Origin: CAWBRT01 sp963832365
Lineage (GTDB): Bacteria; Acidobacteriota; Terriglobia; Terriglobales; Acidobacteriaceae
NCBI GenBank assembly: GCA_963832365.1
Contig: CAWHUL010000011.1
Coordinates: forward strand, 186,001 to 250,000
Length of the DNA: 64,000 nucleotides
Direction: 5' to 3'
Part shown: piece after piece, positions 35,825 through 44,190 of the stretch
How positions within the stretch are numbered: the first letter of the stretch is position 1
Layout of the letters: every line of letters starts with the position of its first letter
The notes under the pieces: model-generated
What the model was told of the DNA's origin: nothing
What the model saw: only the letters and a program-made list of their open reading frames with translations
Database searches by the model: none
Made by a program: the position numbers and the translations under genes

Positions 35825-36985
35825 ATGATACTTACTCCTGAACAGCAAGAGATCCAGCGGTTGGCGCGGGAATTTGCTGAGAAATACATCATCCCTGTTG
35901 CCGGCGAGTATGACCGCACGGGTGAATTCCCCGAATTCATTATCGAAGCAGCTAAGAAGGCCGATCTGCTGGCAATGGGAATTCCGAAGCAGTTCGGTGG
36001 CCGGGATCTGGACGCGGTCACGCAGGGAGTGATCCTGGAAGAATTGGGCTATGGTTGCGCGGGGTTTGCAACCATACTCGGCGTGAACGGTCTGGGATAC
36101 TACGCGCCGCTGCTTGTGGGCACGGAAGAACAGAAGAAACTCTATTTCACTCCTATCGCAGAAGGCGGCCTGTCGGCGTTTGCGCTGACGGAACCGGGCG
36201 CGGGCTCCGACGTCAGTGCCGGCAAAACCACGGCCAAGAAGGTTGGCGATGAGTACATCCTGAATGGGAGCAAGTGCTTCATCACTAGCGGCGCCTACGC
36301 CAAGATGTTCACCATCTTCGCCCTGACTGATCCCAGCAAAGGGCTGAAGGGTCTGAGCGCGTTCATCGTGAAAGGTGGATCGCCGGGCCTCATCGTTACC
36401 AAGCACGAGAACAAGCTCGGCATCCGCGGCTCCAACACGGTTGAGCTGGTCATGCAGGATCTGCAAGTGCCAGCCAGTCAACTCCTGGGCAAAGAGGGCG
36501 ACGGCATGAGGATCGCCATGTCTTGTCTCGACATGGCTCGCCCAATGGTCGGCTCTCAGAGCGTCGGAATTGCACAGCGGGCGCTTGACGAATGCCTGAA
36601 GTATTTCAGCCAGAAGTATCCCGATCCCAGGAAGCTGGGTCAGGCTGCTCAGTTCAAGCTGGCGGACATGCGAATCCAGATCGAAGCGGCGAGGCAGATG
36701 GTTCGCCACGCACTTTCGGTTAAGGATGCGGGGCTTCCTATCACGGTCGACTCGGCAATCGCTAAGACCGTGGGCAGCGACACTGCCATGCGTGTCACTA
36801 CCGACGCACTCGCTTTGCTTGGCGCGTACGGTTATTCGCACGATTGCGTGGTGGAGAAGCTGGTGCGCGATGCCAAGATTCAGCAACTCTACGAGGGCAC
36901 AAACCAGGTTCAGCGGCTTGTTATTGCAGGCCAGTTGATTGCCAGCATTCAGCCCAAGACCGCAACGGCGAAGGCAGGGAGGTGA
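35825..36985 (+). CDS. Acyl-CoA dehydrogenase
   Basis: The 386-aa protein has the full ACAD fold: ALTEPGAGSDVS for FAD contact, YILNGSKCFITSGA, and the C-terminal LYEGTNQVQR with the catalytic Glu of short- and medium-chain enzymes. It makes the alpha-beta double bond in acyl-CoA, passing electrons to ETF. It heads an operon with a second, divergent acyl-CoA dehydrogenase 3 nt downstream and a 4-hydroxybutyryl-CoA dehydratase-like protein. Chain-length preference cannot be read. Confidence 0.93.
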   Translation: MILTPEQQEIQRLAREFAEKYIIPVAGEYDRTGEFPEFIIEAAKKADLLAMGIPKQFGGRDLDAVTQGVILEELGYGCAGFATILGVNGLGYYAPLLVGTEEQKKLYFTPIAEGGLSAFALTEPGAGSDVSAGKTTAKKVGDEYILNGSKCFITSGAYAKMFTIFALTDPSKGLKGLSAFIVKGGSPGLIVTKHENKLGIRGSNTVELVMQDLQVPASQLLGKEGDGMRIAMSCLDMARPMVGSQSVGIAQRALDECLKYFSQKYPDPRKLGQAAQFKLADMRIQIEAARQMVRHALSVKDAGLPITVDSAIAKTVGSDTAMRVTTDALALLGAYGYSHDCVVEKLVRDAKIQQLYEGTNQVQRLVIAGQLIASIQPKTATAKAGR

Positions 36986-36988
36986 AAG

Positions 36989-38113
36989 ATGAGCTATCTA
37001 TTGACAGAGGACCAACAACTCATTCAGAAAAACGCACGCGACTTCGCAACACAGTACCTTGAGCCCTTGGCTGTCCAACTGGACAAGACCGCTGAGTTTC
37101 CAGCCGAGGTCGTAAAGAAGATGGCGTCTCATGATTTTCTTGGCTGGTTCCTGCCCGCTGAATTTGGTGGTGCCGAGTTTGGTTACGTGAGCTATGTGCT
37201 GGGCGTGGAAGAGCTGTCGCGTGCAAGTGCGGCGGTGGCCTCGATCGTGGTGAATCACTCGTCGGCCGCCTACGCGATCAACCGCTGGGGCACGGCAGAG
37301 CAGAAGCAGCAGTATCTGCCTGCGCTCGCCAAGGGAGAAAAGCTAGGCGCGGTGGCTATGAGCGAACCCGGCCCCGGCATCGGTCAGGGACCTGAAGCCG
37401 TGATCGCCACTCAGCAGGATGGCGGGTACATACTCAATGGACGCAAGTCCTACGTGGCCAACGCGGGCGTAGCGGACTTGTACGTGGTCTTCGGTTGCAC
37501 GGACGCGGCTGCGGGCGCCAAGAGCCTCACCGCATTTCTGGTGAGTGCGAAGGCGGCGGGACTTGAAGTGGGCCCGAAGAAGAGCACGATGGGCTTGCGT
37601 GCGCGCCCGACGGCAGACGTCGTATTCCGCAATGTTGCCGCCGAGCTTCTTGGAACCGTCAACGGCGGTACACCGATTGCCGCGGAACTGCTCGCCGCAC
37701 TCGCTGTTGCCGAAGCTGCACAGACCGTCGGCGTCGTGGGAATTGCGGTACAGCATGCCGCGAAATACGCGCAGCAACGGGTGCAGTTCGGACGCCCGAT
37801 CAGCGCCTTTCAAGCTATACAAACGATGTTGGCGGAAGTGTCCACCAACTGCTACGTTGCGCGGTTGGCGGTTTACGATGCTGCTGCACTGATCGAGCAG
37901 GGCAAGCCGTTTGCGACTGAGGCTGCGATGGTGAAGCTGTTCGCCCAACGGCTGGGAATGAATTCATTGCTTGAGACTTTGCAGATAGAGGGCGGCTACG
38001 GCTACAGCGAAGAGATGCTGATGTCAAAGCTGTTCCGCGATGTCTCCGGGACAACGATTCTTGAAAGTCCTCTCGAATTTCCTGAGCAAGTTGTTGCTGC
38101 CAGCATTGCCTGA
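36989..38113 (+). CDS. Acyl-CoA dehydrogenase, atypical C terminus
   Basis: The 374-aa protein has MSEPGPGIGQGPEA in place of the usual EPGAGSD loop, and YILNGRKSYVANAG. Its C-terminal catalytic segment reads ILESPLEFPEQV: a Glu lines up with the catalytic base, but the GTxQxxR stretch that follows it in the first enzyme is lost. It is 3 nt downstream of its paralogue. The two may form a heteromer or act on successive substrates. It clearly belongs to the family, but activity is less certain than for its neighbour. Confidence 0.9.
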   Translation: MSYLLTEDQQLIQKNARDFATQYLEPLAVQLDKTAEFPAEVVKKMASHDFLGWFLPAEFGGAEFGYVSYVLGVEELSRASAAVASIVVNHSSAAYAINRWGTAEQKQQYLPALAKGEKLGAVAMSEPGPGIGQGPEAVIATQQDGGYILNGRKSYVANAGVADLYVVFGCTDAAAGAKSLTAFLVSAKAAGLEVGPKKSTMGLRARPTADVVFRNVAAELLGTVNGGTPIAAELLAALAVAEAAQTVGVVGIAVQHAAKYAQQRVQFGRPISAFQAIQTMLAEVSTNCYVARLAVYDAAALIEQGKPFATEAAMVKLFAQRLGMNSLLETLQIEGGYGYSEEMLMSKLFRDVSGTTILESPLEFPEQVVAASIA

Positions 38114-38159
38114 ATCAACGAGGTCAAGATAGGCGATGCCTGGATGAGGTAATTCAATC

Positions 38160-39623
38160 ATGATGATGAACGGGCAGCAGTACAAAGAGTCCTTAAAAAA
38201 AATGCGCCCAAACGTTTACAAGTGGGGCAAGCTGATTGAGGACGTCACGACCAATCCTGCGACGAGGCTGCATGTTGAGTCGGTCTCGCGCTCGTACGAT
38301 GCATCCTTTGACCCCGAGAAGGCGCCCATCTTTACCGCCAAGTCTCAGTTGACCGGGGAAACTGCGCACCGCTGGAACACCCTGATGAATGGCCCCGAAG
38401 GCGTGCTGGGCAACTCCCTGATGAAGCGGGAGCAGTTCCATCAGTCCGGAACCTGCCAAGGTGCGACTTGCGCCGGGTGGACAGGCATCAACGTTCTCTG
38501 GGCCGTAACCTACGAAATGGATAAGGAGTTCGGCACCAGCTATCACGAACGGTTAAAGAAGTACTTCCGCTTCGTGGAGGACAACGCCTTGTCCCTGGCC
38601 GGCGCGATCACAGACGCCAAGGGCAACCGGTCACAGAAGCCGTCGGCGCAGGCGGATCAGGACACTAACCTGCACATCAAGGAAGTGCGTCCAGATGGGG
38701 TCGTGATTCGCGGCTACAAGGTTCAGATTTGCGGTGTCGCCGCGTGCCACGAAATCATTGTTGTTCCGGGCAGTGGCTACGGTGAGTCCGAAAAGGATTT
38801 CTGTGTTGCGGCGGCTGTTCCCCGCGATGCAAAAGGGCTGACGATTGTCGAAACCCGCCGGCCGAGTGACGCTCGCGACGAAGAAGAAGGCTGGGACGCC
38901 CCGAAGGCCGGCAACATCACCCAGGCGTTTTTGCTTTTTGACGACGTGTTCGTTCCGAACGACCGCGTATTCATGTGCGGCGAGTTCAAGTACAGTGGCA
39001 AGTTGATCGGCTACTTTACGGCAATCTACCGTGCCGCAATCGGCGCCTGTGTCGCCGGACAAGGCGATATCATGATTGGCGCCGCCATCAACATGGCCCG
39101 GGCGAATGGGCTCTCGCAAAAGCCTTTCCAGGACAAACTCACTCAGATGGCGATCAACAACGAGATTACCTACAGCACTGGCCTCGGCGCCATGCTCGTG
39201 GGGAAGGCGCATCCATCCGGAGTGTGGATTCCCGATGCGCTGCTCGCGCATGTCAACAAAACCCAGGTGGCGAAGCTGCCCTACGAAACCAAGGTCATCG
39301 CCCAGGACATCAGCGGCGGCATTGCCGAAACCGGGTGCTTCCCATCTTATAAGGACTTCCAGTCAGAGCTGTACGGTGCGCAACTCAAGCGCGCTCTTAC
39401 CGCCGGTGTCGATGGAGAAACCAGGGCTCGTGCAGCGCGCCTGGTGGAATGGCTCACCGTGGGCGGCGGCATTCCGGGGTGCATGCACGGCGGTGGTTCG
39501 CCGGACGGCGCCAGGATGGTGGTGAAGATCATGGAGCCTTGGGAGAAATACGCGGCGCATGCCAAACGTATTGCGGGCATCACCGCCGAACTTGCCGAAC
39601 CGCCGGCTCCGCCGAAAAAGTAG
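38160..39623 (+). CDS. 4-hydroxybutyryl-CoA dehydratase/HpaB-family protein
   Basis: The 487-aa protein belongs to the HpaB/4-hydroxybutyryl-CoA dehydratase family (FAD-binding, ACAD-like fold). GQGDIMIGAAINMA and the central Cys297 favour the dehydratase/vinylacetyl-CoA isomerase branch. In the clostridial enzyme the [4Fe-4S] cluster is held by three Cys and one His (recalled). Here Cys99, Cys104 and Cys297 are candidate ligands, but the residue seven before Cys297 is Tyr290, not His. Linked to two acyl-CoA dehydrogenases, it probably acts on a C4 or related acyl-CoA. A changed cluster or a different reaction is possible. Confidence 0.75.
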   Translation: MMMNGQQYKESLKKMRPNVYKWGKLIEDVTTNPATRLHVESVSRSYDASFDPEKAPIFTAKSQLTGETAHRWNTLMNGPEGVLGNSLMKREQFHQSGTCQGATCAGWTGINVLWAVTYEMDKEFGTSYHERLKKYFRFVEDNALSLAGAITDAKGNRSQKPSAQADQDTNLHIKEVRPDGVVIRGYKVQICGVAACHEIIVVPGSGYGESEKDFCVAAAVPRDAKGLTIVETRRPSDARDEEEGWDAPKAGNITQAFLLFDDVFVPNDRVFMCGEFKYSGKLIGYFTAIYRAAIGACVAGQGDIMIGAAINMARANGLSQKPFQDKLTQMAINNEITYSTGLGAMLVGKAHPSGVWIPDALLAHVNKTQVAKLPYETKVIAQDISGGIAETGCFPSYKDFQSELYGAQLKRALTAGVDGETRARAARLVEWLTVGGGIPGCMHGGGSPDGARMVVKIMEPWEKYAAHAKRIAGITAELAEPPAPPKK

Positions 39624-39800
39624 TGGCAGCGACGCTGCTTCCCGCTTGAACGGCAGAATGTCGTTCATGTGGGCGGTCAGACACGGTGCAATGCGAGTCG
39701 GGTCTTGCTCTGGTCCTTCGGCTTCGCGCTTTGGACAAGCGTTTCAGCCGTGGGGGAAATTTGTTCCCACATTTTCACGCCCGTTATAGCGGTTGTATCT

Positions 39801-39829
39801 TTGCGTCCCTGCGACGTCAGATGTTAAAA
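39801..39829 (+). promoter_or_regulatory. Promoter for tRNA-Val
   Basis: TTGCGT (39801-39806) and TTAAAA (39824-39829) are spaced 17 nt apart, placing transcription start near 39836, about 19 nt before the mature tRNA. Confidence 0.5.
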
Positions 39830-39854
39830 TTGCAAGTAATTGATTTGTAAGCGT

Positions 39855-39929
<75 letters not shown>

Positions 39930-39947
39930 TCTCTATCTTCTTACCGC

Positions 39948-39977
39948 ACAGCCACTTACGAGTGGCTGTTGTTTTTT
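39948..39977 (+). terminator. Terminator after tRNA-Val
   Basis: ACAGCCACT pairs with AGTGGCTGT across a TACG tetraloop and is followed by TGTTTTTT. It lies 18 nt after the tRNA. Confidence 0.9.
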
Positions 39978-40024
39978 GACTTCCCAAAGTCCCAGCCCGA
40001 TGGCCAGCCCGAATGGAAAGGTCA

Positions 40025-41221
40025 TCATTGGGTGGCCTCCGAGGCCGGCTTCATCGCCGTCAGTTGCTCCATGTATAGGCGTTGCGCATCCAGTGCCTTG
40101 TCGAAGTTCCCGTGCGTGTAGACGCGCGGTCATATCGGGCTTGGCATGACGGAGCATGGTCTGGCTGACGGTGATGTCCTTGGTCGTTTCGTTTGCCCAC
40201 GTGCTCAGGCTGTGGCGGAAGCAGTGCCAACCAAAGTGCTCGCCTTCGGCCACCAGCCCCAAAGCGATTGCCGCCGGTTTAACGAAATCGGCGTTCATGG
40301 TCTGACCCCACATCGGCTGCTTGCCTTTCAGCTGGTCTGAGGCAAAGATGAAATCCTCGTTCCGGTTGTAAGGCGTTTCCTGCCGCCATTCTTTAAGGGC
40401 GATTGCCAGAGCCTCGCACATCGGGACGGCGGCCTTGCTGGCCTTCGTCTTGGTGCGCTTCCGATCTCGCCCCGCCGGAACACCTGTTCAATAAGGATGC
40501 GGTTTTCGCTCCACTTCACGTGTTGCCACCGGAGGCCAAGGCACTCCGAGATCCTGATGCCTGTGGCCGCAACCAGCAGGACCGCAATGAAGATTGGAAG
40601 CGGCAGCCGCTCCAGCAAACGAAACACCTGCCTCGGAGACAGCAACTTTACCTCGGCATGCTCTTCCTCGCTGGCCGGAATGGTGACCTTATCCAGCGGA
40701 TTGCGGATGCCGCAGATTTCGTTGAGGTCAACGAAATCGAATACCAAGGACATGATCCCCGCAATCTTGGCACAGGTTTCCCAGGCGTAGTCTTCGCCGT
40801 CGTGGAGATCAAAGAGCCAGTTGCGTATTGCAAGCGCCTTCATCTTCTCGGCGACAACATTCTCCCAACGGGGCAGAATGTGGTTGTTGACGTGATACTC
40901 GTAGGTTTCGATGGTTCCCTTCGCCTTGCGGCGACCATCTTTCTTGCGGAACGGCAGACCATCCTTGACCCAGGCGGCACAGAGTTCGCCGAAGGTCGGC
41001 TTGCCAGGGATGGGGTTGTTGATGTGCTTCTCGATTAGGCCAAGCTCTCCCACATTGAGCCAAGCGGCGTTTTCATCGCCGATGTCATCCACGCGGCCGA
41101 GCCGGATGGCGTTTTCCACCATTACTCCATCGCTCGACCGGAGCGTCTGATAACACCAAAGCCAATTCATGCCGTCAGCCCGTTCACGTTGTCGGAGCCA
41201 GCCTCTTACCTTGTCAGCCAT
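40025..41221 (-). pseudogene. Tyrosine-recombinase integrase, two frameshifts
   Basis: Starting at 41221 the first frame gives a SAM-like DNA-binding domain and the first catalytic Arg in ATGIRISECLGLRW. Near 40460 one base is lost: ...FRRGEIG is followed in another frame by KRTKTKASKAAVPMCEAL. That frame holds HCFRHSLSTWA and MLRHAKPDMTA. A second shift near 40120 moves the catalytic Tyr (VYTHGNFDKALDAQRLY) to a third frame, which ends at a TGA at 40025-40027. Joined, they make a phage/island integrase of about 400 residues. It starts at the 3' end of tRNA-Val and points back towards it, the usual arrangement for tRNA-integrated islands. As written it cannot be active. Confidence 0.85.
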
Positions 41222-41534
41222 TGGATTTCTTCCTCCGGCTCACAGGGGCTGCTTGGCTGATTGTACTGCGGGCAGGCTTTCTCGGAGCGGTGAAATCTGC
41301 ACCCACTTCGCTCAGCCTATACCGGTAAACATGACGCAATTGACCCCGATATGGATAACCGCGAATTATGCCTTCACGCGTGAGCTTGAGCACCTCTGGT
41401 CTGCGTAGAGACAAGAATTTAGCGACTGCGTCGGCATCCACAAATGGCTCCAGAGGGAGCCCAGGACCTGAACAGAAAATCGCGGCATTCTGCCCAGCGC
41501 CACCGATATCCGAATTTTCACTCTGAATTGCCAT
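41214..41534 (-). CDS. Excisionase-like HTH protein
   Basis: The central part (FVDADAVAKFLSLRRPEVLKLTREG...VYRYRLSEV, in pieces) is the winged-helix excisionase/MerR-like fold that bends DNA at att sites. The start at 41534 gives 106 residues; an upstream in-frame start exists at 41558. Its stop overlaps the integrase start, so the two were co-transcribed. It would have controlled the direction of integration. Confidence 0.72.
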   Translation of the reverse strand: MAIQSENSDIGGAGQNAAIFCSGPGLPLEPFVDADAVAKFLSLRRPEVLKLTREGIIRGYPYRGQLRHVYRYRLSEVGADFTAPRKPARSTISQAAPVSRRKKSNG

Positions 41535-41791
41535 TAGTTCGCTGTCCAAACCTAACAAGCTTTCGAACTACAACACCGGCGAGCGGTCTGTGCGCCAACC
41601 GAAGTCCCATCCAAAACATCTCGGCGATAGCATGCAGTGTGCACGTTCGCTCCGTTAGTCTCTCGCGGTGACACGTCTTCCAGCAGCGTTCCGCGCCGGA
41701 GGCATTGACTCATTGGAATGCACCGCGATGTTGGAATCTATACGTCGAGGCTCGTAGCCGGCCGCGCTCGTCGGTTTCGAAACCGTCACCT

Positions 41792-42121
41792 TTAGCTGGC
41801 CTCAGTCCAGACGGTGTGGTCCTCCAGGAACTTCATGAGGGCACTCAGGCGGTAGCGGATGGCGCCATCCGGATATCGCACGAACTGTGGCCCTTGGCCA
41901 CGATGACGCCACTTCTTCATCCGGTCATGGCTAACACCCAGGACCTCGGTTGCCTGCCAGGTATCGAGCATGGGGTCGACGGGGATTGGCGTAGTCTCAA
42001 TCGGTATCACCGGTGGTGTTCTCGTGCCCGCAGGAGAGACGGGCTGGCTGTGGCTGACCCTATTGTCCGGCGTGCGCACCGGCCGGGCCGGAAAGTTGTT
42101 GGTAGTGCTGCTGGGTTGCAA
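41792..42121 (-). CDS. AlpA/excisionase-type HTH protein
   Basis: This 109-aa protein has a Pro/Thr-rich, probably disordered N terminus of about 50 residues. A short DNA-binding domain follows: TWQATEVLGVSHDRMKKWRHRG and VRYPDGAIRYRLSALMKFL, in pieces. This is the HTH_17/AlpA fold found next to island integrases. It is the second such protein here; the two are not close copies. Confidence 0.65.
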   Translation of the reverse strand: MQPSSTTNNFPARPVRTPDNRVSHSQPVSPAGTRTPPVIPIETTPIPVDPMLDTWQATEVLGVSHDRMKKWRHRGQGPQFVRYPDGAIRYRLSALMKFLEDHTVWTEAS

Positions 42122-42637
42122 AACGGTATCCTCCAGTACATGAAATGAAGCAAAGCGGCTTCAAGAGAGACCACTGTGCCCATACCTCGATCATGAACGA
42201 CGTTTTTTCAGCTTCAAACGCTCAGGGCGGGTTTCCGAATGCGAAAAAAACGACTATTTTGCCAACGACGCCAGTCAAATGCTAAAGGTAAGCAGCTGCA
42301 AATAAAGGCCTTCATAAATTGCTAGCTCTTCCAAGACGATTCTTGCAAAATGAAAATATGCCAATTGCACAGAAAAGTTTCGGGCACGCGAAAAAACGTG
42401 CTGGCGTCCGCCGGCTGGGATACGCCGGCTTAGCGAGACAGGCGGTTCCTCTGCTCGAACTGCTGTTCTGGTCGTACCAGAGTGCCTTGGCGGTGGCCAA
42501 GCTGGACTTGACACCTTTGCAGCTGGCTTTTTTGCGGCGGGGAGGCCGCCATGAATGGCACCGATTTCATGAAGTCGCAAATTGGACGCGGGCGTCCAAT
42601 GTCCAGATCTCGCGCGCAGCCTGTGGCTGGCCTAGCC
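42122..42637. other. Gene-poor stretch in the integrase region
   Basis: This 516-bp stretch is AT-richer than its flanks between 42200 and 42370. It has ORFs of 62-130 codons on both strands, none with a ribosome site, known motif or convincing codon use. I see no hairpin terminator or repeat. It may contain the promoter for the leftward excisionase-like genes. Confidence 0.4.
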
Positions 42638-43291
42638 TTAGATTGAGCGGGTCATCAATTCGTTCAAGGCGATGTCGAGAGCCTCGTCTCGTACCCGGGC
42701 GTCCGGCATAACGTGGTACGCCCAGAGGACAAGCCAGTTGGCATACCGCTCAATGAAGTTCACATCATCAGTAGTGGCGGGAACTGCACGATCGCAACGG
42801 CGGATAATTTCCGGTACCGGCACGCCTGCCGGAGCTTTCTCTTTCGGCAACTTGCCGTCGCGTTCGGCTTCCCTCAGCTTGCGGCGCGCTTCCAGGACGA
42901 TCTGCTCGGCGTAAGGGTACGCGATCTTCTCTTCCTTGTTGGACCATTGCTGGATATGGTCAGCGCCTCTGTGGGCGGCTTCCAAGCGCGCAAATTCCGC
43001 GGTCTGTTCCTTCTTGTTCGCTTTCTCTGTCTTTCGCTCGGCAATTCGACGCTTCAGTTCCCGTGTGCTGATCTTGCCGAGTCGTGCCAGCCGTTTTTCT
43101 TCTGGTAAGGCTTCGACGAGAGGTTTCAGGTGGCGGATTAATGCTTCACTGCAGTTAAGCGCATTGGCTAACCCGCGGCCGCTCATGCCTGCGGCGAGTA
43201 TGTGGACAATTACTTCCGCGCGGTCAACATCTGGCAGATTCTGCCACGTGGATTGGAGAGCAGCTACAGCTTCAAGAACTTGTGTTTGCAT
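42638..43291 (-). CDS. ParB-like HTH protein of unknown function
   Basis: From the ATG at 43291 (AGGAG well placed) the protein has 217 residues. Residues about 25-75 (RAEVIVHILAAGMSGRGLANALNCSEALIRHLKPLVEALPEE, in pieces) look like a ParB/KorB-type HTH. A Lys/Glu-rich coiled-coil segment (residues about 80-150) and an acidic C terminus follow. No CTPase or ParB N-terminal box is present. It could be an island replication or partition accessory protein. The function is inferred only from HTH likeness. Confidence 0.55.
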   Translation of the reverse strand: MQTQVLEAVAALQSTWQNLPDVDRAEVIVHILAAGMSGRGLANALNCSEALIRHLKPLVEALPEEKRLARLGKISTRELKRRIAERKTEKANKKEQTAEFARLEAAHRGADHIQQWSNKEEKIAYPYAEQIVLEARRKLREAERDGKLPKEKAPAGVPVPEIIRRCDRAVPATTDDVNFIERYANWLVLWAYHVMPDARVRDEALDIALNELMTRSI

Positions 43292-44190
43292 GGGAAAGCT
43301 CCTATGAAAAAATAGATAGTTGATCTGTCCCACCTGATTAGTATAGAAATAGCATGGGGTGTTTTGACTATATTCATAATATTTCGTATCGGTTCTTTTA
43401 TTAATCATAGACATACAGGCAGTCAAACGACCGGAATACCGGTTGTTTTGCTCTATCGTTCGGTTATTTTCGCGCTGGCCCGACCTCGGTCACGTGCCAC
43501 ACACTGTTGGTAAAAGAGCTCCGCAACGAAGCTTCGTGCTGCGACGAGTCATCGCAACCGAAATCAGTTGGCGGCTGAAGCGTGAACGTCAAATACGAAA
43601 CGGCGGCGCGCAACGGAGCGTGTTCCGAAATCGTTCGTTAGAATACGTTGCTGCAGACCTTTTCGGTACGTCGCCGGATCTGCCTCGCTGACACTCCAAC
43701 TTCCATCGCTGCCGCCCCTTAGCAGGGGCGTTGATCTTGTAGCCACAGTTCAAAACGATTCTGCGCCAGCCGTGGCTAGGCTGCTGATAACCAAGAATAG
43801 AAAATCGCGTTTTTGCCTGCCTCGAAATCTTGTGTTTTTGACGCGATGAGTTCAGACTGTCGAAATTTGATCGAGTCAAGCGGGCTAAGGCCCTACTGTG
43901 GCCGGTTGGCCCAGTTCCCCAGCACCTGTTCGCCTGCCAGTAAAGGCGCCCGCACTGATTGATTCAACGATGTTGTGCAGCCATTCGAAATTAGTTGATC
44001 GGACGGAAACTGTCTGCGAGACAACCTGGGACCAACTCGTTTGTTGAACGCTCGTGCCAAGTTTCTATGTTTTGCTTGTACTCTCGTCCGTTAGCAGTCA
44101 AAATGTGGACCTCTGGTTATGGTGCTGGCCAGTTCGGCACATTCGGCATCGTGCCAATGTGCACGCGAACACCACGCCCAGGTCGAACAC
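43292..44190. other. Gene-poor stretch before the helicase gene
   Basis: About 900 bp without a supported gene. The first 150 bp are markedly AT-rich (43300-43450) and probably hold the promoter of the ParB-like gene. A hairpin with stem CGCCCCT/AGGGGCG lies at 43713-43730. Short ORFs on both strands have no motifs. The helicase frame opens at 44119, but family sequence begins only after 44191. Confidence 0.4.

Noticed and set aside
42319..42711. 130-codon plus-strand frame in the integrase region
   Set aside because: No start signal and its 3' part runs antisense to the supported ParB-like gene.
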